NCBI GenBank assembly: GCA_020404895.1
Contig: JADBWK010000032.1
Span: 1 to 64,000 of the forward strand
DNA length: 64,000 nucleotides
Reading direction: 5' to 3'
DNA from: Pseudanabaena sp. M085S1SP2A07QC
GTDB taxonomy: Bacteria > Cyanobacteriota > Cyanobacteriia > Pseudanabaenales > Pseudanabaenaceae
Shown here: positions 34,523 to 44,672 of the stretch, in pieces
Numbering within the stretch: position 1 is the first letter of the stretch
Layout: each line of letters opens with the position of its first letter
Notes under the pieces: model-generated
What the model was told of the DNA's origin: nothing
Databases searched by the model: none
What the model saw: the letters and a program-made list of their open reading frames with translations, nothing else
Position numbers and translations under genes: made by a program

Positions 34523-37500
34523 ATTCGTAAGCTTCTATCGGTAAACAGGAACAGATGAAATTGCGATCGCCGAAAGCATTGTCAATGCGTCCAACACTTG
34601 TCCAGAACTTATGCTCCTTGAGCCAAGGTGCAGGATAAGCAGCTTGATTGCGGGTATAAGGATGGTTCCACAAATCAGCCAGTAGAGTTTCAGCAGTGTG
34701 AGGAGCATTTTTTAGCGGATTATTGAGTTTATCCATATCTCCAGAAGCGATCGCATTGACTTCTTCCTTGATAGAAATCATCGCATCACAGAAGCGATCG
34801 AGTTCTGCTTTCGATTCGCTTTCCGTTGGCTCGATCATCATTGTTCCTGCTACTGGCCATGACATTGTGGGCGCATGGAATCCATAATCCATTAAGCGCT
34901 TGGCGACATCATCCACCTCAATACCTGCGATCGCTTTGCAGTGATGTAAATCAATAATACATTCATGGGCAACTAAGCCATTTTTGCCTGTATAAAGAAT
35001 TGGATAATGCGGTGCAAGCCGTTGAGCCATATAGTTGGCATTCAAGATCGCTACTTCAGTAGCAAATTTTAAACCCTTCGCTCCCATCAGCGCAATATAA
35101 ACCCATGAAATCGTGAGAATGCTGGCACTTCCCCAAGGAGCAGCCGAAATTGTAGTTTGTTCAGGCTCTCCTTTAAAAGGATGTTTAGGTAAAAAGGGAA
35201 CTAACTGCGGTGCAACACAAATTGGTCCCATCCCCGGACCTCCTCCACCATGGGGAATACAGAATGTCTTGTGCAGATTCAGATGACATACATCTGCGCC
35301 GATATCTCCTGGACGGCAGAGTCCAACTTGGGCATTCATATTTGCACCATCCATATATACTTGTCCACCGTAATAATGAATGATGTCACAAATATCCTTA
35401 ATTGATTCCTCAAATACTCCATGCGTCGAAGGATAGGTGACCATCAGGGCAGCAAGTTCATGCTGATGTTTTTCAGCTTTCGACTTAAGATCGTTTACAT
35501 CAATATTTCCTTCATTGTCGCAATTTACGGTAACGACCTTCATCCCAGCCATGACTGCACTCGCGGGATTTGTACCATGTGCCGAAGTGGGAATCAGACA
35601 AATGTGACGATTAGTTTGACCGCGATGTAGATGATATTCGCGAATGGTTAATAAACCTGCATATTCTCCTTGAGAACCTGCATTTGGTTGTAGCGATACA
35701 CCAGCAAAACCTGTAATTTCGGCAAGCCAAGCTTCCAGTTGTTCAAATAGAACTTGATAGCCTTGGGTTTGTTCTAATGGCACAAAGGGATGAATATTGC
35801 CAAATTCAGCCCAAGTGACAGGAATCATTTCCGAAGTTGCGTTGAGCTTCATGGTGCAGGAACCAAGGGGAATCATCGATGTAGTCAGCGATAGATCTTT
35901 AGATTGGAGACGGTAAATATAGCGCAGTAGTTCTGATTCGGAATGGTAGGAATTGAATACGGGATGGGTGAGGTAAGGGGAATTACGAATTAGGGAATTA
36001 GGAATTACGAATTGAGAATCAGAAGCTCGTAATTCGTAATTGGTAATTCGTAATTGATCTCCAGAAAATATAGCAATTAGATCAAGTAAATCTTGCTTAG
36101 AGACGGTTTCATCGAGACTAATCGCGATCGTATTATCTGCTAAGTACCTTAAATTAATTTGTTTGGTGGCGGCTCTAGCTTTGATTTCATCGCTAGAGAT
36201 TCCCTTTAACTCAATGCGAATTGTGTCAAAGAAAGCTTGATGTGTAACTGTATGCCCTAAATTCTCTAGGGATTTGGCAAGCGTTGCGGTTAGGAGATTT
36301 ACTCGCTGAGCAATACGCTTTAGTCCCTCCGCCCCATGATATACAGCATACATACTCGCCATGATTGCTAGCAAAACTTGAGCCGTACAAATGTTACTAG
36401 TTGCTTTGTCTCGTCGGATATGTTGCTCACGGGTTTGGAGGGCTAAACGCAGGGCGGGACGACCATGCACATCCTTAGAGACACCGATCATGCGTCCTGG
36501 CATTTGGCGTTTATAAGCTTCTTTAGTTGCCATGTAAGCGGCATGAGGTCCGCCATAACCAAAGGGAACTCCAAATCTTTGGGCGCTACCGATCGCAATA
36601 TCCGCACCAAATTCAGCAGGTGATGTAACCAATGTGAGTGCTAATAAATCTGCGGCGACGATCGCTAAACCCCCTTGGGCATGAATTTGAGCAATTACAT
36701 CGGTGTAGTCATAAATTGCACCATCGCTAGCAGGATATTGCAACAGAGCGCCAAAGTAATTTTTGTCAAATTCAAATTCACCATGTTTAGCAATTACCAC
36801 TTCAATTCCTAAAGGAATGGCACGGGTTTTGACAACGGCGATCGTTTGGGGATGGCAATCACTGGATACAAAGAACTTGTTCCCCTTGTTCTTGGCAAGT
36901 CCTACCGCCATCGTCATCGCTTCGGCGGACGCAGTTCCTTCATCTAAAAGGGAAGCATTAGCAATCTCTAAGCCTGTCAAATCAATAATCATAGTTTGGA
37001 AATTGAGCAAGGCTTCCAATCGACCTTGAGCAATCTCGGCTTGGTAAGGAGTATATTGCGTATACCACCCCGGATTTTCTAAAATATTACGCTGAATAAT
37101 TGGGGGCGTAATGCAGTTGTAATAGCCAGTCCCGATGTACGATCTCCAAACTTGGTTTTTCGAGGCGATCGCCTTCAATTCCTGCAACAGTTCATGTTCC
37201 CCTCGTGCTTCCCCCAATTGTAATGGCTGCTTAATTCTGATCGCCGCAGGCACGGTCTTGTCAATCATTTCATCAAGAGAATCGCACCCGATCATCGTAA
37301 GCATTTGCTGAATTTCTGAAGAGCTTGCCCCAATGTGACGACGAACGAAGCTATCAGTTGGTGCAAGTGCATCATCACTGAGGCAAGCTGCTAGATAGTC
37401 ATTATGTTCAGCATTAGTTGAAAAGGCTGGAACCCTCAATTCTTTAGTTTCTGTGGATGTTTCTGTGATCGAAGAATCTTGGGTTGTCACGGTGAGCGAA

Positions 37501-37541
37501 GGTTCCAACATAGATTTTATAACTTGTGTAGACATACCCAT
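34521..37541 (-). CDS. gcvP: Glycine dehydrogenase (decarboxylating), P protein
   Basis: GcvP decarboxylates glycine with PLP in the glycine cleavage system, which is central to photorespiratory glycine use. The 1006-residue protein includes [17 protein letters not shown] near the start, the N-terminal half with [20 protein letters not shown], and the C-terminal half with the PLP-lysine motif [15 protein letters not shown] (Lys near residue 753). About 25 unusual residues near 495-525 ([19 protein letters not shown]) are encoded by a repeat inserted in frame at the junction of the two halves. Length otherwise fits. A long N-terminal extension precedes FVRRHIG, and the start could be further downstream. 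gcvT and gcvH are not nearby. Confidence 0.97.
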   Translation of the reverse strand: MGMSTQVIKSMLEPSLTVTTQDSSITETSTETKELRVPAFSTNAEHNDYLAACLSDDALAPTDSFVRRHIGASSSEIQQMLTMIGCDSLDEMIDKTVPAAIRIKQPLQLGEARGEHELLQELKAIASKNQVWRSYIGTGYYNCITPPIIQRNILENPGWYTQYTPYQAEIAQGRLEALLNFQTMIIDLTGLEIANASLLDEGTASAEAMTMAVGLAKNKGNKFFVSSDCHPQTIAVVKTRAIPLGIEVVIAKHGEFEFDKNYFGALLQYPASDGAIYDYTDVIAQIHAQGGLAIVAADLLALTLVTSPAEFGADIAIGSAQRFGVPFGYGGPHAAYMATKEAYKRQMPGRMIGVSKDVHGRPALRLALQTREQHIRRDKATSNICTAQVLLAIMASMYAVYHGAEGLKRIAQRVNLLTATLAKSLENLGHTVTHQAFFDTIRIELKGISSDEIKARAATKQINLRYLADNTIAISLDETVSKQDLLDLIAIFSGDQLRITNYELRASDSQFVIPNSLIRNSPYLTHPVFNSYHSESELLRYIYRLQSKDLSLTTSMIPLGSCTMKLNATSEMIPVTWAEFGNIHPFVPLEQTQGYQVLFEQLEAWLAEITGFAGVSLQPNAGSQGEYAGLLTIREYHLHRGQTNRHICLIPTSAHGTNPASAVMAGMKVVTVNCDNEGNIDVNDLKSKAEKHQHELAALMVTYPSTHGVFEESIKDICDIIHYYGGQVYMDGANMNAQVGLCRPGDIGADVCHLNLHKTFCIPHGGGGPGMGPICVAPQLVPFLPKHPFKGEPEQTTISAAPWGSASILTISWVYIALMGAKGLKFATEVAILNANYMAQRLAPHYPILYTGKNGLVAHECIIDLHHCKAIAGIEVDDVAKRLMDYGFHAPTMSWPVAGTMMIEPTESESKAELDRFCDAMISIKEEVNAIASGDMDKLNNPLKNAPHTAETLLADLWNHPYTRNQAAYPAPWLKEHKFWTSVGRIDNAFGDRNFICSCLPIEAYE
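35981..36056. repeat. AATTACGAATT repeat inserted in gcvP
   Basis: Alternating AATTACGAATT and its inverse AATTCGTAATT, a dispersed AT-rich repeat type that usually sits in intergenic DNA. Here it is translated without frame disruption. Confidence 0.8.
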
Positions 37542-37627
37542 GCTATTACAAATTTATTACAAAGTGTTAAGCATTGCTTTGCCGATATGGCTTGCTATGG
37601 TTATTGTGCAGCTAAGGAAATGCATTG

Positions 37628-37730
37628 TACCAATTCACAAAAGTGTGACGACACTTCTGTGAATTAAAAATCAAACACAGTAAGGGTTTTAAAAGCACAA
37701 AAATGGTATAGCCATTTTGGGTTTAGTTAT
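37628..37730 (+). mobile_element. Double-hairpin element, copy 1
   Basis: Hairpin AATTCACAAAAGTGT.../ACACTTCTGTGAATT, spacer ending AGTAAGGGTTTTAAAAGCAC, and hairpin AAAATGGTATAGCCATTTTG. It starts TACCAA. Other copies are 54946-55047 and 63765-63865. This copy is the most diverged and has lost the right TTGGTA end. It lies between gcvP and ruvC. Confidence 0.8.
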
Positions 37731-37781
37731 AACGCAGCAATTGCGATATATCAGGATTTGAATTCTGGTAAGATTACCTAT

Positions 37782-38249
37782 ATGAAAATTTTAGGAATTG
37801 ACCCAGGCTTAGCAATAGTTGGATTTGGTTTAATTGAGGTTGAAAAACCTGCTTCACCAAAACTATTAGAATTTGGCACAATCGTCACACCCAAGCACAC
37901 ACCAATTGGCGATCGCCTTAAGACTATTTATGAGGATATGCATACGCTGATTGAACAGTTTCAACCACAAGTGGTGGGAATGGAGAAGCTATTTTTCTAT
38001 CGGATGGGAAACTTAGTTAATGTGGCTCAGGCTAGGGGCGTAATTGTATTAGTTCTCAACCAACACAATATCGAACCGATTGAATTTTCACCCCCGCAAA
38101 TCAAGCAAGCGCTTACGGGGCATGGTAATGCAGATAAAAGCGATGTGCAGGAAGCCGTAAAAAGAGAACTTAGTCTCGATGCGATTCCGCGTCCTGATGA
38201 TGCTGCGGATGCGATCGCGGCGGCGCTTACTTGTTGGCTAATCGCTTGA
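37782..38249 (+). CDS. ruvC: Holliday-junction resolvase RuvC
   Basis: RuvC cuts Holliday junctions with RuvAB. The ATG at 37782 gives [16 protein letters not shown], with the first catalytic Asp in its normal place, so the in-frame ATG at 37758 is rejected. The other acidic residues are in [10 protein letters not shown] (Glu) and [13 protein letters not shown] (two Asp). The 155-residue length is normal. It is monocistronic, with a palindrome 70 bp downstream. Confidence 0.96.
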   Translation: MKILGIDPGLAIVGFGLIEVEKPASPKLLEFGTIVTPKHTPIGDRLKTIYEDMHTLIEQFQPQVVGMEKLFFYRMGNLVNVAQARGVIVLVLNQHNIEPIEFSPPQIKQALTGHGNADKSDVQEAVKRELSLDAIPRPDDAADAIAAALTCWLIA

Positions 38250-38316
38250 TCAAGGAAAAGGGAAAAGGGAAAAAAGGCTATGACTGTTAAGCAGCTAGAC
38301 AAAAAAATCACTAAGC

Positions 38317-38362
38317 AAAACCCATAAAGTTGCGTCCGTTGGGACGCAACTTTATGGGTTTT
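38317..38362. terminator. Palindrome between ruvC and mtfA
   Basis: 21-bp perfect arms AAAACCCATAAAGTTGCGTCC, loop GTTG, between convergent genes. It stops 4 bp before the mtfA stop. Confidence 0.88.
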
Positions 38363-38366
38363 ATCT

Positions 38367-39287
38367 TTAATTCTGCCATTGGCGAGGATCAAGACGATAG
38401 TATCTTTGCAAGAGTTCATAGAGAACTTCATGCTTTTGGTTTAACTGTTTTGGCTTCTCAAAGAATGTCTCCGTTGCCACTGCAAAAAACTCCGCAGGAC
38501 TAGTTGCGCCATAGTTATCGAGAACTGTCTTTTGACCATTTTCGACGCGATCGCATAATTGCAAATATTCCGCCGACATTACTTGTTTCCATACTTCATA
38601 ATCTAAGACTCTCGGTAAAATTGGCACGCCTTCCGCTTGCCCATCCTCTTGATCAAGCTGATGCGCGAACTCATGTAAAATCACATTATGTCCATCTTTC
38701 CAATTGAGAACATCTTGCTGAATTTGTTCCCAAGAAAGAACTAATTGATCTCTTGTCCATGACTCTCCTAATCTAGCGACACGGCGTTCTTCCACTACAT
38801 AGCTATTCATTATCAACTCATTTACAATATAAGCATGGGGATATACGAGAACGGAGCGCAGATTTGGGAAATAGGTTTTGCGATCGCCAAATAACAACAA
38901 ACAAGCGATCGCCGCGATTGTGACTTTAATCTCTTCCGTAATTTGCAATCCGAGACAGCCAATAAATTGCTTTTCTTTCAGAAACACTTGTATATAGCCG
39001 AGCAATTCTTTTTGCTGTTCAGAAGTCAAACTCTTATAAATAGAAAGATTACTTTCGATGATGCTTAACCATGACTTAGGAAATTGCTTCGCCATAAGGC
39101 GATCGCGTTGCCACTTCACAAGTAATGGATAGCACAAAATTCCTATGGCGATCACGCTGACCACAACAGAGAAAATAGTTGCTAAAGTAAGAGTTGACAG
39201 CAAAGGCTCAAGGCTCGTAAAAAGTGGTTGAAAGTGCTTTGGTAATCTAACTATTAGGGTTGCATATATTTGTGATCTAAATGACAT
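38367..39287 (-). CDS. mtfA: MtfA-like zinc-dependent peptidase (M90)
   Basis: The zinc motif HEFAHQLDQEDG (HExxH) and the downstream SPAEFFAVATETFFEKP with the third ligand Glu define the MtfA/M90 family. In E. coli MtfA is an aminopeptidase that binds the Mlc repressor. An N-terminal hydrophobic helix (about residues 35-58, TIFSVVVSVIAIGILCYPLL) suggests membrane anchoring, which E. coli MtfA lacks. The 306-residue length is slightly long because of that anchor. It is monocistronic. Confidence 0.9.
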   Translation of the reverse strand: MSFRSQIYATLIVRLPKHFQPLFTSLEPLLSTLTLATIFSVVVSVIAIGILCYPLLVKWQRDRLMAKQFPKSWLSIIESNLSIYKSLTSEQQKELLGYIQVFLKEKQFIGCLGLQITEEIKVTIAAIACLLLFGDRKTYFPNLRSVLVYPHAYIVNELIMNSYVVEERRVARLGESWTRDQLVLSWEQIQQDVLNWKDGHNVILHEFAHQLDQEDGQAEGVPILPRVLDYEVWKQVMSAEYLQLCDRVENGQKTVLDNYGATSPAEFFAVATETFFEKPKQLNQKHEVLYELLQRYYRLDPRQWQN

Positions 39288-39414
39288 TGGTTTGGCAATC
39301 AGCTATGTCAAACTCTATAAAAATCTACGATAGCAAGCCGAATACAAACTAAAGATCACGAAAGATTTGGATCGTGTAGAATACCCTTAAAAAATTTAAC
39401 ATACACATACACTT

Positions 39415-40797
39415 ATGAAATCTATTTGGACTTTAGTGGCACTTGCTAGTCTATCGACTGGGACTGTAAGCTGTGGTTCTCAAGGTGATAAAGGTTCATC
39501 TCAAGCACAAACCGTGAACCAAACTCAAGGTCAAAAAATACCTGTAGATGTAGCGATCGCTAGTTTAGAAGCTCTGGAAGAGGACAATAAGTATACAGGT
39601 ACAACCGCACCAATCCGCGAGGTGGCGGTAAAGTCGCGTGTAGAAGGTCGGCTGATTGATTTAGCTGTGGATATTGGCGATCGCGTTGAAGCTGGACAGG
39701 CGATCGGTCAACTAGATGATGCCGTGCTGACAGCCACCGTGCTGCAAGCCGAAGCGGAAGTGGCGGCGCGATCATCGGAAGTAGCCCAGGCTAATGCAGC
39801 AGTTGGTAATGCCCGCGCTCAAGTGGAAAAAACGAAAGTGGAATATCAACAAGCACAGGCTGACGCTGAGCGCTTCAATAAATTGGCTAAAGATGGAGCC
39901 GTGTCTGCACAAACTGCGGAATCTGCAAATACGAGAGCGCGGTCGGCGGAACAATCTTGGCGATCGGCAGAACAACAGGTAAATCTGCAACAGCAGACCG
40001 TTGGTGCAACTTCCCAACGAGTTTTAGCCCAAGAAGCGATTAAATTAAGAGAACAGGAGCGTCAATCCTACACCACTATTTCTGCGCCGATTAGTGGTGT
40101 GGTTTTAGAAAAGGTTAGTGAAACGGGAAATCTCCTCTTTGCAGGAAATGATGTTTTAAAACTAGGTGATTTTAGTCAAGTTAAGGTAATTGTATTGGTT
40201 TCGGAACTAGAAATTAGTAAGGTTCGCCCTAATCAATCGGTCAATGTCCGTTTTGACACCTTCCCAAATCAACAATTCAAGGGAACCGTTAGACGTATTT
40301 CCCGCGCCGCCGATCCAGTGGCAAGGCTCATTCCTGTGGAAGTGGTTGTACCGAATAATGACGGCAAATTGGGAAGTGGGCAATTAGCGCGAGTCCAATT
40401 TGCGGGTAGGCAGGAAAAACAAATCATCATTGCTGATTCAGCCCTTGAGGCGGCGGGTAGACCTGCTAAAGATGCAGCTAAGGGTTCTGATGCTAAAGTC
40501 GATGAAAAGGCAAATACTAAACCTAGTGAAAATAAGTCCAGTGAAAATTCTGGCAAACCAAGTGATAAAGCCAATGAAAAAGGTAAACCCAGAACTGGCA
40601 CTGTGTTTGTGGTCATTGGCGATGCTAAGGATGCCAAAGTCTCAGCCCGTCAAGTCACATTAGGGAATCGCCGTGACGGGAAAGTGGTGATTCTTTCTGG
40701 TTTGAATGATGGCGATCGCGTAGTGGTCAGAAGTGGCGGCAAGCTCAAAGACGGTGATGCAGTAAGGATCAGTGTTTTGTCAGAAAAGGCTAATTAA
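39415..40797 (+). CDS. RND efflux periplasmic adaptor (membrane fusion lipoprotein)
   Basis: A lipobox (STGTVSC, Cys near residue 20) marks a lipid-anchored periplasmic protein. The lipoyl/hairpin region (about residues 60-225) includes VKSRVEGRLIDLAVDIGDRV and a long Ala/Gln-rich coiled-coil hairpin. Beta-barrel and membrane-proximal domains follow (SGVVLEKVSETGNLLFAG and later strands). A Lys/Ser/Asp/Asn-rich insert (about 350-400) interrupts the C-terminal domain and looks disordered. It lies 43 bp before the RND pump gene, so the two form an operon. No TolC-type gene is adjacent. Confidence 0.92.
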   Translation: MKSIWTLVALASLSTGTVSCGSQGDKGSSQAQTVNQTQGQKIPVDVAIASLEALEEDNKYTGTTAPIREVAVKSRVEGRLIDLAVDIGDRVEAGQAIGQLDDAVLTATVLQAEAEVAARSSEVAQANAAVGNARAQVEKTKVEYQQAQADAERFNKLAKDGAVSAQTAESANTRARSAEQSWRSAEQQVNLQQQTVGATSQRVLAQEAIKLREQERQSYTTISAPISGVVLEKVSETGNLLFAGNDVLKLGDFSQVKVIVLVSELEISKVRPNQSVNVRFDTFPNQQFKGTVRRISRAADPVARLIPVEVVVPNNDGKLGSGQLARVQFAGRQEKQIIIADSALEAAGRPAKDAAKGSDAKVDEKANTKPSENKSSENSGKPSDKANEKGKPRTGTVFVVIGDAKDAKVSARQVTLGNRRDGKVVILSGLNDGDRVVVRSGGKLKDGDAVRISVLSEKAN

Positions 40798-40840
40798 CAG
40801 ATATTCAGAGCTTCGCAATTAATTCATTTAGTAATACCCC

Positions 40841-43800
40841 ATGAGCGACCAAAAAACTACAAGCCAAAAAACTACAAGCCAAAAAACTACAGGGTTTAGC
40901 GCCCTTGCGATTCGGCAGCACATTGGCACATTAATGCTAACGATCGCCATTTTTGTGATGGGTGCATTTTTTATCACCCGCTTACAGGTGGATTTATTAC
41001 CAGCGATCGTCTATCCCCGCATTGGGGTGCAGCTAAATGTGCCTGGGATTACTCCCGAAGTCGGGATTACCCAAGTCACGAAGCCCTTAGAAGAAATTCT
41101 GGCGACAACTCAAGGCGTTAACCAAATTTTTTCCCGTACTCGTGAAGGACAGGTGCGGGTGGATTTGTTTTTTGATGCAGGAAGCAAGATCGATCAGGCG
41201 TTAAACGATGTGGTGGCAACCTTCAACCGCGCTCGTAGCCGCTTACCTAATAATATTGAAGATGCGCGAATCTTCAAGTTTGATCCATCCCAATCCCCCA
41301 TTTACGAATTAGCAATCACTTCTCCTTCTTTGCCGATCGCGAAGTTACGCCTGTTTGCCGATGAGGAATTAGGGCGTGAACTGTCGGTCGTCCCAGGAGT
41401 TGCTGGAGTCGATGTCGTTGGCGGCGTTAAGGAAGAAGTACAGGTCAATCTCGATCTGAAGCGCTTGCAAGCCTTGGGTATGAATATCAATAATGTTTTG
41501 GCGACTCTGAGAGAACGCAATATTGATATTTCGGGCGGAAGGTTGCGCGATGGCTCTGTCGAACCACTCACCCGTGCGATCGGTAAGTTCCGTAATGCCA
41601 AAGAGATCGAGAACTTATCTTTTAATGTGCGATCAGGTAATGAAACTAAACAGGTTTATCTACGTGATTTTGCCACGGTTGTCGATGGTACAGAAGAACA
41701 GCGTATTTTTAGTTCTCTAAATAGTCAACCCGCCGTTAGAATTCTGATTACCAAACAGCCTGAAGCAAATACCATTGAAGTTGTCGATCGGATTAAGGCA
41801 AAAGTAGAATTTCTTAGAGAAAAAGGATTAGTTCCCGAAGATGCACTTTTGACTCCAACATCAGATGATTCGCGACTGATTAGGGCTTCAGTTGCGGACG
41901 TTACATCTTCAGGGTTGATGGGGGCAGCACTAGCTGCCATTGTCGTATTACTATTTCTCGGTTCCTTAAGACAGGCTCTAATTATTATCCTTGCCATCCC
42001 CCTAGCCACCCTTGCTTCGATTATTGCAATGGGTATTTTTGGCTTCTCACTTAATATATTTAGTTTAGGAGGATTAGCGCTGGGAGCGGGAGGCGTAGTA
42101 GATTGCTCAGTTGTAATGCTAGATAATATTCTCAATGGCATGAAAAAAATGGAGAAGGGACAAGGCGCAAAAGATGCAATTTCCCAGACCCAAGCTAGTA
42201 GCGCCGAAATTGAATCAGCATTAATTGCTTCTACTAGCACTAATTTAGTTGTTATTCTTCCTTTTTTACTACTGGGTGGATTTCTTGCCCTACTTTTTAA
42301 TCAGCTTATTCTCACTGTTAGCTTTGGCAATATAGCCGCAGTCGTTATCGGAATAACGATAGTGCCAATGTTAGCTTCTCGACTATTAAGTATTCCTTGG
42401 TCGAGTCGGTTTAGCGAACTTTGGCTCATTCGAGAATTCAATCAAAGATTTGAGGCTGCGACACATGGCTATGCAGGGTTTCTCGCCCAAATTATTCATT
42501 TTCGTTTATGGGTGATAATCGCTCTATTCGCAGTACTTGGCGGTAGTGGCTTCTTAATGGGAAGACATCTGCCTCAAGAAATTATTCCGCAGGTAAGAAC
42601 AGGTGATGTCACCATCAATGCTCAATTTCCCGCAGGCACAACCCTCGCTACTAACCGCAAAGTCATGGGTATTGTCGATGAAATTTTGATCAAACAACCT
42701 GAAACAGGCTATGCCTTCACCAGTGCAGGTGGTACGGGCTTTGGTAGCAACGTGACCACAAACCCCTTACGGGCTAGCACCACCGTCACCCTCAAACCCA
42801 AGTCCGATGTTACCGATTATATTAAGCGGGTTAATGGTGAAATTAATAAATTAAACCTTGCAGGCGTGCGGATTCGGGTTAACCCTGGGCAAGTACGCGG
42901 GATTATTGTCAATAATTCACCTGTGCCTCGTACTGACATTGACGTGATTTTGCAGGGCAGTAATCCAGAATTATTAGCCCAAACGGGGACAGAACTGCTG
43001 ACTGCTCTCGAAAAAGTCAAAGGCGCAAATTTCCGTCCCGATATTGATGCCCGCCAACCTGAAGTGCAGATTTCTCCCGATTGGGAAAGATTGCAAGCGC
43101 TGGGACTCTCTACGCAGTCAGTGGGGGCAACCTTGCAAACTGCGATTACAGGCTCTGTGCCAACCCAATTACAAAGGGGCGATCGCCTTGTGGATGTGCG
43201 GGTACAACTTGATCCTGAGCTACGGCAAAATGCCTCTCAATTGCTGCAAGTTCCCCTCTTCAGCACTAGCAATAATCGCCCCGTTCACCTCGGTGATGTC
43301 GCCGCTATCCGCGAAGGTCGCGCCCCTGGGGAAATCCAACGAATCAACCAACGTCAAGTCTTCCTGATTCTTGGTAGCCTAGAGCGTGGAGCGAGTCTCA
43401 GCGATGCGCTCACCCAAGTCGAACAGGTGATCAAGGATTTTGATTTACCCCAAGGCATCACTGTTTTACCAAGTACTGCCAAAATTGCTAATGATAACCT
43501 TTCTAAATCCTTTGGTGTCTTAGGTGTACTTGCTTCATTCCTAGTCTTTGTGGTGATGGCCGTCCAGTACAACTCATTGCTTGATCCTTTGGTGATCATG
43601 CTGACGATTCCCCTCGCCCTCGCTGGCGGCATCATCGGGCTTTATGTCACCAATAGCTCCATTAACGTGATGGTCGTGATTGGGGTGATCCTATTGATTG
43701 GGATTGTGGTTAACAATGCGATCGTGCTGGTGGAACTGGCGAACCAAATCCGTGAAGAGGAAAAATGCAGTCGTATTCAAGCCATGCTAAAAGCTGCCCC

Positions 43801-44044
43801 CACACGCCTACGTCCAATCTTAATGACTACGATTACAACTGTTGTTGGTGCATTTCCGCTAGCTCTTGGCGGCGGCGAGGGCGGCGAATTTTTACAACCT
43901 CTGGGAATTGTAATTTTCTCAGGCTTAGCCCTTGCAACAATCCTGACCTTATTCCTAATTCCCTGCTCCTATGTACTTTTACATGAGTTTAGCTGGGCTA
44001 AAGTTAGTAAGTTAGTGCCATTAAAAGCATCATCAAGAAATTAA
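40841..44044 (+). CDS. RND-type efflux pump permease
   Basis: The 1067-residue product has the AcrB layout: TM1 (IGTLMLTIAIFVMGAFFI), two large periplasmic loops, TM2-6 (about 355-500), and TM7-12 (about 560-1050). It begins VDLLPAIVYPRIGVQLNVPG, as expected. In TM4 the AcrB Asp-Asp pair is D421-C422 (GGVVDCSVV), and in TM10 the AcrB Lys940 position is N958 (GIVVNNAIV), so the usual proton relay is altered. SwrC/CzcA-like relatives show similar VVNN patterns (from memory). The N-terminus has three QKTTS repeats from a 15-bp tandem repeat. The substrate is unknown. Confidence 0.93.
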   Translation: MSDQKTTSQKTTSQKTTGFSALAIRQHIGTLMLTIAIFVMGAFFITRLQVDLLPAIVYPRIGVQLNVPGITPEVGITQVTKPLEEILATTQGVNQIFSRTREGQVRVDLFFDAGSKIDQALNDVVATFNRARSRLPNNIEDARIFKFDPSQSPIYELAITSPSLPIAKLRLFADEELGRELSVVPGVAGVDVVGGVKEEVQVNLDLKRLQALGMNINNVLATLRERNIDISGGRLRDGSVEPLTRAIGKFRNAKEIENLSFNVRSGNETKQVYLRDFATVVDGTEEQRIFSSLNSQPAVRILITKQPEANTIEVVDRIKAKVEFLREKGLVPEDALLTPTSDDSRLIRASVADVTSSGLMGAALAAIVVLLFLGSLRQALIIILAIPLATLASIIAMGIFGFSLNIFSLGGLALGAGGVVDCSVVMLDNILNGMKKMEKGQGAKDAISQTQASSAEIESALIASTSTNLVVILPFLLLGGFLALLFNQLILTVSFGNIAAVVIGITIVPMLASRLLSIPWSSRFSELWLIREFNQRFEAATHGYAGFLAQIIHFRLWVIIALFAVLGGSGFLMGRHLPQEIIPQVRTGDVTINAQFPAGTTLATNRKVMGIVDEILIKQPETGYAFTSAGGTGFGSNVTTNPLRASTTVTLKPKSDVTDYIKRVNGEINKLNLAGVRIRVNPGQVRGIIVNNSPVPRTDIDVILQGSNPELLAQTGTELLTALEKVKGANFRPDIDARQPEVQISPDWERLQALGLSTQSVGATLQTAITGSVPTQLQRGDRLVDVRVQLDPELRQNASQLLQVPLFSTSNNRPVHLGDVAAIREGRAPGEIQRINQRQVFLILGSLERGASLSDALTQVEQVIKDFDLPQGITVLPSTAKIANDNLSKSFGVLGVLASFLVFVVMAVQYNSLLDPLVIMLTIPLALAGGIIGLYVTNSSINVMVVIGVILLIGIVVNNAIVLVELANQIREEEKCSRIQAMLKAAPTRLRPILMTTITTVVGAFPLALGGGEGGEFLQPLGIVIFSGLALATILTLFLIPCSYVLLHEFSWAKVSKLVPLKASSRN

Positions 44045-44101
44045 AGCACTTCGTACTCTAAAGTCAAGAAAAAGTACTAACTATTATTTGGCACTGGTCA
44101 G

Positions 44102-44329
44102 TTAAATCGTGAGGGAGAGAAAACCCCGTAGTGAAAGCAACTCCAGCATGGAAAGCGGTCGATAATATAGCCCGATCGCCATAACTGGAGTCTTATTCTT
44201 CCCTAAGCCCACACGAGGTATCACCCAGTTGTGAACTAATCTTTGCACAGTGACGGCTCGTTGCAATCCCTTCGTATTCTTCGCATACAGGTTTTGTTTA
44301 CGGCGATAAGCGCTACACCTCCCGCTCAA
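44102..44329 (-). pseudogene. C-terminal transposase fragment
   Basis: The 75-residue frame reads RCSAYRRKQNLYAKNTKGLQ, then RAVTVQRLVHNWVIPRVGLG and KTPVMAIGLYYRPLSMLELL. This is the C-terminal end of a DDE-type transposase family common in cyanobacteria. I cannot name the IS family. The catalytic domain is missing. It separates the RND operon from a Uma2 remnant and probably marks an old insertion. Confidence 0.65.
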
Positions 44330-44393
44330 TCTCAGGAAATGCTTATAATAACATCTTGTTGTTTAGGTAGTTAATTGCTCTTAGTTTTCATGT

Positions 44394-44624
44394 TTGTCTC
44401 TCTTACTCTTTTTTAGAGATGCCCTTAAGCTTTATCGCTCTATTCCTAGTTTTCAAGAATATATTCTAGTCGAGCAAACTAGCTATGGAGTGGAACAATA
44501 TGCAAAACAGGCTAACGGTAAATGGCTCTTAGCTGACTATGTAGGTAAAGACGCAGTTCTGAAACTAGAGTCAGTGGATTTTGAAATTAGTCTGATGGAT
44601 TTGTACAAGCGGGTTGCCTTTTAG
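44394..44624 (+). pseudogene. Uma2-family endonuclease, C-terminal fragment
   Basis: The 76-residue frame (TTG start, probably not a true start) contains YRSIPSFQEYILVEQTSYGV and KWLLADYVGKDAVLKLESVD followed by ISLMDLYKRV. These match the end of Uma2 (DUF820) PD-(D/E)XK proteins. The N-terminal half with the nuclease core is absent. The transposase fragment just upstream is the likely cause of the truncation. Confidence 0.65.
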
Positions 44625-44672
44625 GTTGTAATCTAGACATAATGATGAACAGCGTAAAGCACCGCCCATCAA

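Noticed and set aside
37542-37757. Possible glycine riboswitch upstream of gcvP
   Set aside because: I looked for the paired aptamer motifs and saw only the double-hairpin repeat.
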